Source: CAITWD01 sp963842065
GTDB taxonomy: Bacteria; Actinomycetota; Thermoleophilia; Miltoncostaeales; Miltoncostaeaceae
Assembly: GCA_963842065.1 (NCBI GenBank)
Contig: CAWJEW010000003.1
Coordinates: 1-64,000 of the forward strand
Direction of reading: 5' to 3'
DNA: 64,000 bases
A model generated the notes under the pieces. It did no database searches and was not told the origin of the DNA. It saw only the letters and a program-made list of their open reading frames with translations. The position numbers and the translations under genes are program-made. Below are positions 46,396-55,845 of this stretch, in pieces (position 1 is the first letter of the stretch; every line of letters begins with the position of its first letter).

Positions 46396-47150
46396 GCGAC
46401 ACCTCTGAACTGACGCATCTGTTTCGCCAGCTCAAGGCCCCCGCCGCGGCCAGGGCGCTGCCAAAGCTCACCGAGCGCGCGCGTAGTGAGGACTGGAGCT
46501 ATGAGCGCTTCGCCGAGGCGCTGCTGTCAACAGAGGTCCAAGCCCGCGAGGCGCACGGCGGCCAGAACCGCATCACATTTGCGCGGTTTCCGGCTAGAAA
46601 GACCCTCGAGGAATTCGATTTCACCTTCCAGCGCTCGGTCAAGAAGACCGTCATCGAGCACCTCGGCCAGCTCGATTTTCTCTACGGCCGCGAGAACGTG
46701 ATCCTGTTGGGTCCGCCCGGGACAGGCAAAACCCACCTGGCGATCGCACTCGGGATCAGGGCCTGCCTGGCCGGGCAACGGGTGATCTTCAAGAGCGCCA
46801 CCGAATGGGTCGCGCTGCTTACCGACGCCCAGCGCCAGGGCCGGCTCGAGGATGAACTCACACGCCTCGAGCGCATTCCGGTTTTGATCTGCGACGAGGC
46901 CGGCTACATCCCGTTTGATCCCCAGGCGGCAAACCTGATGTTCATGCTCGTCAGTCGGCGCTACGAACGCGCGAGCCTGATCGTCACCAGCAACAAGCCC
47001 TTCGGGGCGTGGGGCGAGATCTTCGGCGACGAGGTCACCGCCGCCGCGATGATCGATCGCCTGGTGCACCACGCCGAGATCCTCTCGCTCAAAGGCGACA
47101 GCTACCGCCTCAAAGACCGGGACTTCGGCCGGCTGCCGGCCGATACCTGA
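46392..47150 (+). CDS. istB: IS21 helper ATPase IstB (element #2)
   Basis: 252 residues. Walker A is VILLGPPGTGKTHLAIALGI, Walker B is IPVLICDEAGYIPFDPQAAN and sensor is LIVTSNKPFGAWGEIFGDEV. It is intact. A short inverted repeat (GGTATCTCGT...ACGAGATACC, 47178-47222) lies between it and the right IS end. Confidence 0.95.
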   Translation: MSDTSELTHLFRQLKAPAAARALPKLTERARSEDWSYERFAEALLSTEVQAREAHGGQNRITFARFPARKTLEEFDFTFQRSVKKTVIEHLGQLDFLYGRENVILLGPPGTGKTHLAIALGIRACLAGQRVIFKSATEWVALLTDAQRQGRLEDELTRLERIPVLICDEAGYIPFDPQAANLMFMLVSRRYERASLIVTSNKPFGAWGEIFGDEVTAAAMIDRLVHHAEILSLKGDSYRLKDRDFGRLPADT

Positions 47151-47852
47151 CCCACCCCACCAACACCCAGCCGGCGGTATCTCGTTCTGCTCGCCTCCGG
47201 CTCACGGCACGAGATACCGCCGCAACACCCAGCCGCGGGGTCGAATCTCACCGCGGTGCCGAAGGGGGGTGCATTTTCGACCGTTGCAAAGGGGTGCATT
47301 TTCGGGCGCCCTTGACAGCAAGAGCAGCGGAAAAAAGAGCGCGACAGGGTCGTCATGCAAAAGGCGACGTAGCCGATGTGGGTGCATTCGGTAGAGGCGA
47401 GCCCGAGCCTGTCCGTAGACATACGATCGCCGGAGCTGGCGCCGTGCGGTGCCCCAGTCGTGGGCAACGACGGCCTCTGGTATGTAGCGGATTGCGTGAC
47501 CGGCGTCCACCAGGCGCCACGAGAAATCGACGGGGGCCAAACGCGCCTCGCCGAGGCAGCGCAGAATGCACGCAGGTGACCTTGGCGCGGTACCTTGCCC
47601 AGCGCCCCCGACGCTGCCAACCGAGGCCGACCCGGCGACGACGGTACCGGTGATCACCGTTGTTAACTGACGCGCCGCCTCTACGCGGGTTTCACCCCGA
47701 CCCAGGCAAAATTCTGACAAACGACGCCAACGTGACTCGCCACGAAGTCATCACACCGGTCGACAGCACGGATGAAAGAATAGGAATCCCGAAGCCGCGG
47801 AGGGAGCTTTGACAGCGGGTTCCGTGGAATGGCGCCGTAGGCCTCGACTAAG

Positions 47853-48762
47853 AAGCTCTAACGAAACGAAGGTGGCCGCCTCTCGGCGCTGAACCCAGTG
47901 CACGGAGCCCGTCCGCGATACTGGGAGATGCCGATGGCCGCCTCGCGCAGAAAGCCGTGGATCGTCGATGACGAGCTGTGGGCGCTGGTCGCGCCGCTGC
48001 TTCCCGCACGGCCGCGGCGGTTTCGCTACCCCGGCCGCAGGCCGCTTGACGATCGGCTGGTCTTGCAGGGGATCCTGTTCGTCCTGCACACCGGCATCGG
48101 CTGGGAGCACCTGCCCCAGGAGCTGGGGTATGGCTCGGGGATGACCGCCTGGCGGCGCCTGCACGCCTGGCAGCAGGCCGGGGTGTGGCAGCGGCTGCAC
48201 CAGCTCCTTTTGGAGCGCCTTCACAGCTCCGGTCAGATCGACTGGTCGCGCGCGATCGTCGATGCCTCCTACATCCAGGCCAAAAAGGGGGCTCCTGGCT
48301 CGGGCCGAGCCCGGTCGACAGAGGCCGGGCCGGCGCCAAACACCACCTGATCACCGACGCGTCCGGAGTGATCCTGGCTTGGTCGGCGACGGCCGCCAAC
48401 CGCAACGACATCACCCAGCTGATTCCGCTCATCGAGGCGATCCCACATGTCAAGGGAGCCCGCGGCAGGCCCCGTCACCGACCCGAGCGCCTCGTCGCCG
48501 ACCGCGGATATGACCACGACAAGTACCGGCGTCTGCTGCGCGCCCGCGGCATCGCGCACCGGATCGGACGCCGCGGGACCGGGCACGGGTCGGGACTCGG
48601 CCGCCACCGCTGGGTCGTCGAGCGCACGATCAGCCACCTACACAACAAGCGCCGGCTGCTCATCTGCACCGACCGCTCCAAGGCCACCCACGACGCGCTG
48701 CTGGCGCTGGCAGTGTGCGTGTTGACCTACTCCCGCTACCGGGCATCATTGTGTTAGAGGTT
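47853..48762 (+). mobile_element. IS5-family (IS427-type) insertion sequence
   Basis: About 910 bp. The ends AAGCTCTAACGAAACG and the complement of ...GTTAGAGGTT form imperfect inverted repeats. It is flanked by the direct repeat CTAAG (47848-47852, 48763-48767), compatible with the CTAR target preference of this group. It is inserted in the methyltransferase gene. Confidence 0.88.
47934..48757 (+). CDS. IS5-family transposase made by programmed frameshift
   Basis: Frame A (to 48350) has WIVDDELWALVAPLLPARPR and GILFVLHTGIGWEHLPQELG then IVDASYIQAKKG. Frame B continues AGAKHHLITDASGVILAWSA, LVADRGYDHDKYRRLLRARG and GRHRWVVERTISHLHNKRRL (DDE: D in VDAS, D in ADRGYD, E in VVERT). The frames join at the slippery run A5G5 at 48282-48291, as in other IS427-type elements, so this is likely functional and not a pseudogene. 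Confidence 0.9.
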
Positions 48763-49414
48763 CTAAGGCCACGCTCAGCCCCGTACCACGCGCCAGCGCC
48801 GAGATGTCATCTCGGGTGTAACGGAACGGGTGCGCGTACAAGGACGACCGGCTCATGCCGCGCGCAACCGCTTCGATATAGCTGTATCGATTCGGGAAGT
48901 GGCAGCAGATGAAGACCCCGCCCGGCTTCATGACTCTCTGCACCTCTATGAGCGATCGGTGTTCGTTCCCCTCGGTCTCCCGGACATGCTCCAGACAGCC
49001 CATCGAGAGAACGACGTCAAAGGTCTCGTCGTCAAACGGCAGGATCACGGGATCGCTCGCCGTGGTGAACGCGAACCGCCCGTCCGTCTTGCGCTGGATG
49101 AACTCCTCCATCGGAGGCCGCACGAGATCGATCGCGCTTACCCGGTGTCCTTCTGCTGCGAGCGCATAGGAAAAGACCGCCGACCCCGATCCCCAATCGA
49201 GTATTGCCCGTGAGTCGCCTCTCCCGAGATACCGGTTCAAGAGCTTGATCGGAGTCCGATACTGGTGGGCGGCGACGACGCTAGTTAGGGCCTGTGACTC
49301 CGGCCAGGAAGGCTCCCGCCACCGCGCGAAGCCTTCTGTGGCCACCATATGTTGGAAGGAGTCGACGTTCATCCGATGCTCAACGTTCACCCCGTAGTCT
49401 AGTTCTCTCCTCAT

Positions 49415-50014
49415 CCGACCGGCGCATGGATGTGTTGGCGACGTCAGAGACCGTTAGCCATGAGCGACCCCGGCGCGCTAGGCCGGCCACCCCGCGAGCG
49501 CACGGCGAGCATTGATGACGCGGATCTGGCCACTGGGGCTCGGACGGACGTGGAGACCGAGAGCTGGGCAGCGTTTCGCCCGCACGCGGCCACCCCGCAA
49601 CGCGGCATCGGGAGCTGCACGTCGATCATGATCACTTGAAGTGAGCGATGAGTGGGCCATGCCGACACGCTGCAGTCACGTCATGGGACTCGCGCATCGG
49701 CTCATGCTGGAGCCGCGGCCAACGCACGCCCCGTCCGCGGCTATCCGGACGTGAAAGGGAAGGCGTCAACGCGAGGAGGACGGCATCCAGGCACGGTGCC
49801 TTCGCCGTGAGTGGCCCTCTCCAGCCCCGTAAGCGAGGCCGCGGTGACAGCGCCGCCTACCCCGCTGGAAGGGGTGAAGTGGTCGATTACACCTGGGATC
49901 GGCGTGCCGTGTTCGCCGTGAGTGCGGACGCCTTGCCAAAGCTGCGTGTGAATGCCGCGATCGCGTGATAGCACAGGACTCGTACACGTGTTGAGCGCAC
50001 AGGCAAAAGAAACC
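49415..50014. other. intergenic region, possibly a decayed gene
   Basis: No intact gene. A minus-strand stretch reads TRVRVLCYHAIAAFTR at ~49945-49995, similar to the start of a polysaccharide deacetylase, but it stops within ~30 residues. I treat it as unproven. Confidence 0.3.
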
Positions 50015-50228
50015 GGCTCTTCGGGCATTCCCGTGGGTGGCCAGGCACTCCGGACGCCCCGGAATCGCTGCGGTGATAAGGGATTTGGGCTGCGGCCCGA
50101 GACACCGAAAGTACGGCACTTCAGAAGAGCGTGAACGCACGATCCTCGTAGGGCCCTGATCTCTCTTCCCAAGCGCAGTTTCGGGATCGAGTAAGGCGTG
50201 GAAGACCCACGACTACCCCCGAAGAGCC
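50015..50228 (+). mobile_element. 214-bp ISL3-derived MITE, copy 2
   Basis: The ends are GGCTCTTCGGGCATTCCC and ...CTACCCCCGAAGAGCC, with a perfect 8-bp target duplication AAGAAACC (50007-50014 and 50229-50236). It reads as identical in reverse orientation to copy 1. Confidence 0.94.
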
Positions 50229-50353
50229 AAGAAACCTCCACCCACCAGTTGGGGTTCAATACTCCGACTTGTAGCGGTGCGTGGCGGCGCGATATGTGGA
50301 CGATGGTTGGTCGAGTTCGTCGCCACGGCAAGTGCCGGTGAGCGCCGCCTCCA

Positions 50354-51229
50354 TTATCGCCGCCCGAATTCGCTGAGGACGCCGAGCCCGTAGGCAAGGT
50401 TGCTGATGGTGGCGCGGAGCGGGCCGCGGCTGCGGTTCCGCCAGACCGGCAGCAGAAGTAGCGCTGGGTACCAGCGGTACCGCATGGCGATCGGTAATCC
50501 GAGCAAGAACAGCGGAAAAAAGAGCGCGACAGGGTCGTCATGCAAAAGGCGACGTAGCCGATGTGGGTGCATTCGGTAGAGGCGAGCCCGAGCCTGTCCG
50601 TAGACATACGATCGCCGGAGCTGGCGCCGTGCGGTGCCCCAGTCGTGGGCGACGACGGCCTCTGGTATGTATCGGATTGCGTGACCGGCGTCCACCAGGC
50701 GCCACGAGAAATCGACGTCCGAGCCATATTCGAATCGCTCGTCGAAACCGCCAACCGCGTCGAACGCCGCCCGGTGGACTGCCATGTTCCCGGTGCCGCA
50801 CTCGCTGAGATAACCGGGCGCCAGGATCTTCATGGCAGGCCCGTCGCCGTACGGCCCCGGGCCGTCGGGAGCCGTTGTCAGGCCGGCGGACACGGTATCG
50901 TCGCCGGATCGGACTGGTGCGACCAGCAGTCTGAGCCAGTGTTCGCGTGGCTGGCAGCCCGCGTCGATGAACACGATGATTTCGCCGCGTGACGCTATCA
51001 CGCCCGCATTCCGTTGATGCGGGATCGCTATACCTACGCCCCCAGGGGCCGTGAAGTCGATCCACAGGACCTCTGGATGGGCCCGCCGGATTGCGTCGAG
51101 GCGCTTATGCGATGCGTCGACTACTAACACCTCTACCGGCTCAGCCGAGGCGGCCGCCTGCGTGCCCAGGGCTGTGAGCGTCATATCCAGCGCAGGCTCG
51201 TCTTTGCTGATCACCACGATCGAGATCAT
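50354..51229 (-). CDS. family 2 glycosyltransferase
   Basis: 291 residues, GT-A fold. MISIVVISKDEPALDMTLTA, then IASRGEIIVFIDAGCQPREH (metal motif DAG in place of DxD), YLSECGTGNMAVHRAAFDAV GGFDERFEYGSDVDFSWRLV and a membrane-associated C-terminus FFPLFLLGLPIAMRYRWYPA LLLLPV. The start ATG overlaps the preceding gene's stop (ATGA). The 3' part is duplicated at 44913-47533. Confidence 0.92.
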   Translation of the reverse strand: MISIVVISKDEPALDMTLTALGTQAAASAEPVEVLVVDASHKRLDAIRRAHPEVLWIDFTAPGGVGIAIPHQRNAGVIASRGEIIVFIDAGCQPREHWLRLLVAPVRSGDDTVSAGLTTAPDGPGPYGDGPAMKILAPGYLSECGTGNMAVHRAAFDAVGGFDERFEYGSDVDFSWRLVDAGHAIRYIPEAVVAHDWGTARRQLRRSYVYGQARARLYRMHPHRLRRLLHDDPVALFFPLFLLGLPIAMRYRWYPALLLLPVWRNRSRGPLRATISNLAYGLGVLSEFGRR

Positions 51230-53478
51230 CGATGAAACACCTCGGAAGATCCGTTTGCGTACACGGTGTTGAAGTTGTCACTGAGGAACGCAAGCGGGAA
51301 CTGGTACGTCACATCGTCGTTGTTGTTCGGAGCGTTGCTCTCAGCTCGACCGTCGACAATGTTCCTGGCGGAGGCGTAGACCCAGGCATGTCGATCGATC
51401 ACTTGCGGGGCGAGATCACCGAGCACCTCGACGCCGTTGCCACTCTCAAGAAACAGCCTAATCGATCCGAATGCGTCCGCGTAGACCGGGGAATGAGAGA
51501 CCGTCATGGATCCGAGCCACTGCGCCGACGCGAGTTCGGGTGCCGTGATGTTCAATTGTTCATACTGGGTCCCACTGGACGCGAGGTTGATCGGTGTTGA
51601 CGAGCCGAGCGTCGCCCCCGTCAGACCGGAGCTGTTCGACACAAGCACGAGTAGTGCGACAGTAATTACGCCGACGGCAACGCTGCGCAGTAGCTGCTGG
51701 TGCAATCGGCGGACCCCTTGTTGAGCGGCCCAGCCGACGGCGATTGAAAGTGGCAGCAACGCCTGCAAAGCGACCCGGTCGGAACCGTACTGGGCTGCGA
51801 TGGTCCTGCTTATATGGACCGCGACGAGCAGTGGGACCGTGCCTACCGCGATGTATGCAAGCTGCCTAAGTATCGCTGGCGTCTGACGCCGCACCACGAG
51901 GAGCATTGCGGCTAACACGGATACCAATACAAGGATTGGGGCGAGGACGTGTGTGAGAACCGTAAGGCTGTTCGCCAGCCCAGGTGCGCGAGGAGGCGGT
52001 TGGGGCGTGCTTGCGTCCTTCAGTTGGTATTCGGGCAATGCAGCGTCGGCCAGCGGCATGATCGTAGGAAGCTCCACGGCGTAGGCTGACACGACCTCCC
52101 GTGTGTAGGTCGCGGCGTTGATGGCAGGAGGGGCGGGGTCTCCCCTGAGGAGGTCGGTACGGAGAACCGCGACACCATTCGACGCCAATGCATTGCTGAG
52201 TCCACCAACGTTCCCTCCCGCGTTGGTTATCGGCCCGTACCACAGAAAGGAGGCGGCGACTAGCGTCGCCAGGACGCAGACAAACCCGACGTCGGCGCGA
52301 GAAACGGGCCGAACGAGGGAAACGACGAACTGGAGGAGCACCGCCACCCCAAGTGCCCCGATCATGAAGTACGCCGTGGAGTAATGGGACACCACTACCC
52401 CAACGCCCAGCAGGACTGACAGCGACAGTCGGGGCCACCGTGGAACGCTCGTGTCCAGCAACAGCGCGACGAGGGCACCAAACAGGAGAAGGGCGATTTC
52501 CTGACGTGCAAACGTGGGCATGTCCCCCAGGAATGCGCTGGGAGTTAGGATCAGCAGCCCCGCGAGCAAGGCGTACCGTGACGCCAGGTGACGTCGGGCG
52601 ATCATGAACGCGATGACGGGGTAGATGGCCCAGAGAGCCGGATAGACCGCCTTCAGTAAGGCAAGGTCCGACACGCCGGCAATGCCGTGCAAGACCGCAG
52701 GCAGCACGGTTAGGCTGAGCAGCGCGCTGTAATTATCAGACGGGTGTGAGACGTGCCAGACGCCTGCGGCCTGCGTCGCCTGGACTACGTGGTATTCGCT
52801 CGTGATGTCCCATCCAACGACAGAGCCGGTGCGAAGCGAAAAGGACCACACGAGTGCAAGCCCCACCCCGTACAGGAGAATTGCGATCTGGGTTCGAGTC
52901 AGTCGGGGCGCGATAACGAATGCGACGGCGGCGACTACGAAGCACACAATGGTGGCCGCGATCGCGAGGCCGGGTCCGTGCCCCGTCGTGAGGCGCGCGG
53001 CGCCGGCGGCGGAAGCCAAGATCAGCACCACGGGCCAAAGGTCTCGGGCGCGCGGGAGAGCGAACCGGGGCCGGAGATCGCGGGGGCGGGGACTGGGTAT
53101 CGCCGCGATCAGGACCAGAGCGGCGCAAAGCGTCTCGACGCTGATAAGCAGCGGCAGGGTGCGAAGGGGCGCGTCGACACCGATCTGGGGTCCGATCAGG
53201 TCCACCGCCAGGCCGGCCGCTAGAAGGACGACGATGGACGCGGCGGGCACGTAGATAGGCGTGGCAGCAACCGCCCGCGGCGGCACGCGCACGGCTCGGA
53301 GCAGCGCGAACCCCGGGACGACCAAGAGCAGGCCGAGAAGTGCGAGCTGCGCCGGCCACAGCTCTCGCGCGGGAACGAGCGCTGCGATGGCGGCTATCCC
53401 GGCAACCATCGGAAGGGCGGTGCGGGTTCGCGTACGAGCGGGGCCGGGAAGCGAGCTGGCGGCCAAGCCGCTGCTCAT
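51226..53478 (-). CDS. large polytopic membrane protein, polymerase/GT-C-like (possibly DUF2206)
   Basis: About 750 residues from the ATG at 53478, which overlaps the upstream glycosyltransferase stop. Some 14 or more transmembrane helices (e.g. LALLGLLLVVPGFALLRAVR, IQIAILLYGVGLALVWSFS-like, LAGLLILTPSAFLGDMPTF) with one large outer loop (GWDITSEYHVVQATQAAGVW HVSHPSDNYSALLS) and a soluble C-terminal domain ending NFNTVYANGSSEVF. This matches DUF2206-type or Wzy/GT-C proteins that polymerise or glycosylate at the outer face. The catalytic residues are not assigned. Confidence 0.75.
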   Translation of the reverse strand: MSSGLAASSLPGPARTRTRTALPMVAGIAAIAALVPARELWPAQLALLGLLLVVPGFALLRAVRVPPRAVAATPIYVPAASIVVLLAAGLAVDLIGPQIGVDAPLRTLPLLISVETLCAALVLIAAIPSPRPRDLRPRFALPRARDLWPVVLILASAAGAARLTTGHGPGLAIAATIVCFVVAAVAFVIAPRLTRTQIAILLYGVGLALVWSFSLRTGSVVGWDITSEYHVVQATQAAGVWHVSHPSDNYSALLSLTVLPAVLHGIAGVSDLALLKAVYPALWAIYPVIAFMIARRHLASRYALLAGLLILTPSAFLGDMPTFARQEIALLLFGALVALLLDTSVPRWPRLSLSVLLGVGVVVSHYSTAYFMIGALGVAVLLQFVVSLVRPVSRADVGFVCVLATLVAASFLWYGPITNAGGNVGGLSNALASNGVAVLRTDLLRGDPAPPAINAATYTREVVSAYAVELPTIMPLADAALPEYQLKDASTPQPPPRAPGLANSLTVLTHVLAPILVLVSVLAAMLLVVRRQTPAILRQLAYIAVGTVPLLVAVHISRTIAAQYGSDRVALQALLPLSIAVGWAAQQGVRRLHQQLLRSVAVGVITVALLVLVSNSSGLTGATLGSSTPINLASSGTQYEQLNITAPELASAQWLGSMTVSHSPVYADAFGSIRLFLESGNGVEVLGDLAPQVIDRHAWVYASARNIVDGRAESNAPNNNDDVTYQFPLAFLSDNFNTVYANGSSEVFHR

Positions 53479-54560
53479 CGTCCGTCGCGCCCCGCAGCTG
53501 GCTTCTGGGACCCCCGACGTGCACCGGTCGCTCGCGACAGAGTCAGACCCGCGAGGCTCTGCGCGAAACCGACGTCGTGCGCAGCCTCGATGCCAATCTG
53601 GATGTACGGGTCCAGCGCGGCGCTCGCGCGACGCGACGAGAGGGCGAGCCGGGGCCCCTTGGGAAACAAGATATGAGGTCCGAGGATGGCTGCGATCAGG
53701 AGGTAAGGGCGCCGTCTTGAGGCCGCCACCAGACCCACCTCCAACAGCGGCATGAAGAAGAGCGTTGGGCTCTTGACGCGCCCGGCTATGAAGAGGTCGC
53801 ACGCCCCACGCCCATAGCACTGCGCGCGGCGTAGCACGCTCCTCGCACTGGACTGGGTGACGTGGGTTCCGCGTGCAGAAGGTTGGAACACGATTCTCCG
53901 CTGGGGAAAATGTTCGATGAGCCGCCAGCAGATCTGATACTCCTCGCCTGACACAAGGTGCTCGTCGAACAGGCCGACAGCAAGAAGGTCACTGCGTCGG
54001 CAGGCGAAGTTGCCTCCCATGATGGCGGACACGTCACGTGCCTCGTCCAAGGGCGCCGCCCATTGGCGGGAGACATACTTGGCGAGCCGACGAAGTGGCC
54101 CGTCATTACGCCCCAGCGACAGTTCAAGCGGAGTAAACGGATTGTTCCGCGCGAGGTATCCCGCGAGGAGACCGGGCAGGAGGAGCATATCGATCCCACC
54201 GCCGGCGACGGCCACGCCGGCGCCGAGGGCCTGCTCGAGACGTTCGGCCCATGCTTCGCGAGGGATCATGTCGTCGTCGGTGAACATCACCAACTCGCCC
54301 AGGGCTGCCCGCACACCGGTGTTTCGAGCTGCAGCGAGGCCCCGGTTTGTCGGATGGCGTAGCACGCGAGCACCGAAGCGCTCGGCGACGTGGCTCGTGC
54401 CGTCACTCGAGCCGTCATCAACGACGAGGACTTCCATCCGTTGCCGGATGGACTGGTGCTCGAGCGCGCGCAGGCACTCAGGCAGGCGTGTCGCGCCGTT
54501 ATAGGAGCACACGATCACACTGATATCGGGACCGGAGTTCGTGTCGCCAGGGACGATCAT
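53475..54560 (-). CDS. family 2 glycosyltransferase
   Basis: About 361 residues from the ATG at 54560 (ATGA overlap with the upstream gene). DISVIVCSYNGATRLPECLR, VLVVDDGSSDGTSHVAERFG, NRGLAAARNTGVRAALGELV MFTDDDMIP (DDD) and IMGGNFACRRSDLLAVGLFD EHL...EEYQICWRLIE (ED/QxxRW-like) are all present. It is an intact inverting transferase of the exopolysaccharide operon. Confidence 0.93.
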   Translation of the reverse strand: MIVPGDTNSGPDISVIVCSYNGATRLPECLRALEHQSIRQRMEVLVVDDGSSDGTSHVAERFGARVLRHPTNRGLAAARNTGVRAALGELVMFTDDDMIPREAWAERLEQALGAGVAVAGGGIDMLLLPGLLAGYLARNNPFTPLELSLGRNDGPLRRLAKYVSRQWAAPLDEARDVSAIMGGNFACRRSDLLAVGLFDEHLVSGEEYQICWRLIEHFPQRRIVFQPSARGTHVTQSSARSVLRRAQCYGRGACDLFIAGRVKSPTLFFMPLLEVGLVAASRRRPYLLIAAILGPHILFPKGPRLALSSRRASAALDPYIQIGIEAAHDVGFAQSLAGLTLSRATGARRGSQKPAAGRDGR

Positions 54561-55588
54561 CGGCCGCCTTCCGTGGGGCCGAGCAGGCCACGGAGCCGCC
54601 CCCCGTAGTAGCTCGCGATGAGCACACAGTTGCAGAGCCAGGCCGCGGTGCTGCGGCGTGGCGTTACGCGGACGTCGAACCGACTTGACAGGTGCATCCC
54701 AGCTGTGAGCGCGACGTAGGCCGCGGGAACGACCGGCGCAGCGCGCACGCCCACGCGGCCGGAGTGCACCAGCATGCCTGCAGCGACGATCGACGCCACG
54801 AGGCCGGCGAATGCGACGTCGGGCTTCCGAACCCGGCGCTGTTCGCGCAACTGCGCACTTGCCCCGATCCCGCTCGCGAACAGCCAACGCACCGAATCTC
54901 GGAATCCTTTTGATTCTCGATGTTCGACAATGAGATCGGTCACGGTTCGCAGCCGCAGTCCAACGCGCTCCATTTGATGCACCAAGTCGACATCCTCCCC
55001 GTTGCGCTTCTGGGCGGAGAAGCCGACCCGCTCGAAGACTGAGCGGCGAAACAGCGAGTTGTTGCCCGATACCGTTCTGGATGGCGAGACCGGCCGAGGA
55101 CGAAGCCCGAAGCGATTAAAGAGGAAGGTGGCGTCGCCATCCGGTACCGCGATACCTCCGCACGCGTCGAGGCCGCTTGCGAGACATCCGAGGGCCCTGG
55201 CCAGCCAGTGGGCGGGCAAGACAACGTCGGCATCCACAAAGGCGACGTAGTCTCCGCGCGCGGCCGCGACGCCTGCGGCCCGGGCGGCCCCGCGGCCTTG
55301 GTTGCGCGTCAGCGCGATGACCCGTATCCGCGGGTCTTGTCTCGCAAAGCTATCCGCGATCCTTCTCGTGTCGTCGGTCGACCCATCGTCGACCACGATG
55401 AACTCGAGTTGGCACTGCGCGTCCTGTCCCGCCAAAGACCGCAGGCAGGAGGCAATATTCGCAGACTCGTTGAAGGCGATCACGACGAACGACACGCACG
55501 GCAATCCCTTATCTCTGTTCGCACCACACGAGTGACCGGGTTCGCCGTGCGGCATCGCGGCGTTGCTATGGGGCCGCGTCACAGACAT
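54557..55588 (-). CDS. family 2 glycosyltransferase
   Basis: About 343 residues from the ATG at 55588 (MSVTRPHSNAAMPHG). SFVVIAFNESANIASCLRSL, FIVVDDGSTDDTRRIADSFA, GRGAARAAGVAAARGDYVAF VDADV (DAD), VSGNNSLFRRSVFERVGF and GEDVDLVHQMERVGLRL. Two C-terminal helices (VAFAGLVASIVAAGMLV and VVPAAYVALTAGM) anchor it to the membrane. Confidence 0.93.
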   Translation of the reverse strand: MSVTRPHSNAAMPHGEPGHSCGANRDKGLPCVSFVVIAFNESANIASCLRSLAGQDAQCQLEFIVVDDGSTDDTRRIADSFARQDPRIRVIALTRNQGRGAARAAGVAAARGDYVAFVDADVVLPAHWLARALGCLASGLDACGGIAVPDGDATFLFNRFGLRPRPVSPSRTVSGNNSLFRRSVFERVGFSAQKRNGEDVDLVHQMERVGLRLRTVTDLIVEHRESKGFRDSVRWLFASGIGASAQLREQRRVRKPDVAFAGLVASIVAAGMLVHSGRVGVRAAPVVPAAYVALTAGMHLSSRFDVRVTPRRSTAAWLCNCVLIASYYGGRLRGLLGPTEGGR

Positions 55589-55845
55589 GGGGCTTCCGCG
55601 GTAATCCCGTCGACCTCGGCGACTGTTGCGCGCTTTGCATCCGAGAGGAATCGGCGGGGTGAGGCTGCCCACCTACGACGCTCTCGCAGAACGGGGTGGT
55701 GCGCAAGGCCGGCGGTTGTCTGACTACTGGAGATGGTCACCGCCGGTCTGATGGGCCGTTCGTCTGCGCCGCCCGCTGAAATCCCTCGTTGGTCTCTCAG
55801 GTTCGCGGTGGTCGACGCCGGTGCCCCTGTGTCGAACTCGGAGAT
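55589..55845. other. short gap in the polysaccharide operon
   Basis: About 257 bases without a gene. It is the only non-overlapping junction between 57.1 and 50.4 kb, so a secondary promoter could lie here. Confidence 0.35.

Larger units (their letters stand above)
45067..47317 (+). mobile_element. IS21-family element #2
   Basis: 2251 bp with TGTC...GACA ends and the exact 5-bp duplication GCAAG at 45062-45066 and 47318-47322. Each end has repeated GGGGTGCATTTTC-type sites (near 45090-45120 and 47265-47305). istA and istB are intact. It differs clearly from IS21 #1 in sequence and ends. Confidence 0.93.
44913..47533 (-). pseudogene. duplicate glycosyltransferase 2 C-terminal part, split by IS21
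   Basis: This is a partial duplicate of the gene at 50354-51229. The upstream piece 47318-47533 reads VDFSWRLVDAGHAIRYIPEA VVAHDWGTARRQLRRSYVYG; the downstream piece 44913-45066 reads LLGLPIAMRYRWYPALLLLS VWRNRAEHPLGTIVNHLTYG VG. Between them is IS21 #2. The N-terminal two thirds, including the catalytic part, is missing beyond 47533, so it is non-functional. Nucleotide identity to the intact gene is very high in the upstream piece and lower in the last ~90 bases. Confidence 0.88.
47681..49414 (-). pseudogene. SAM-dependent methyltransferase interrupted by IS5
   Basis: The N-terminal part (49414 to 48763) has the class I fold: AILDWGSGSAVFSYALAAEG (motif I), VILPFDDETFDVVLSMGCLE H and IEVQRVMKPGGVFICCHFPN. 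It is cut at SVAL by the IS5. Removing the IS and one CTAAG copy restores the frame: VEAYGAIPRNPLSKLPPRLR, DSYSFIRAVDRCDDFVASHV and WVGVKPA, with the stop at 47681. The restored protein would be about 270 residues and probably methylates a sugar or lipid carrier in the exopolysaccharide pathway. Confidence 0.9.

Noticed and set aside
48282..48291. Frame break in the IS5 transposase as a sign of decay
   Set aside because: It occurs at an A5G5 slippery run at the position where this IS group uses programmed frameshifting.
49945..50005. Polysaccharide deacetylase start (VRVLCYHAIA)
   Set aside because: Only ~10 residues match and the frame stops soon; too little to call.
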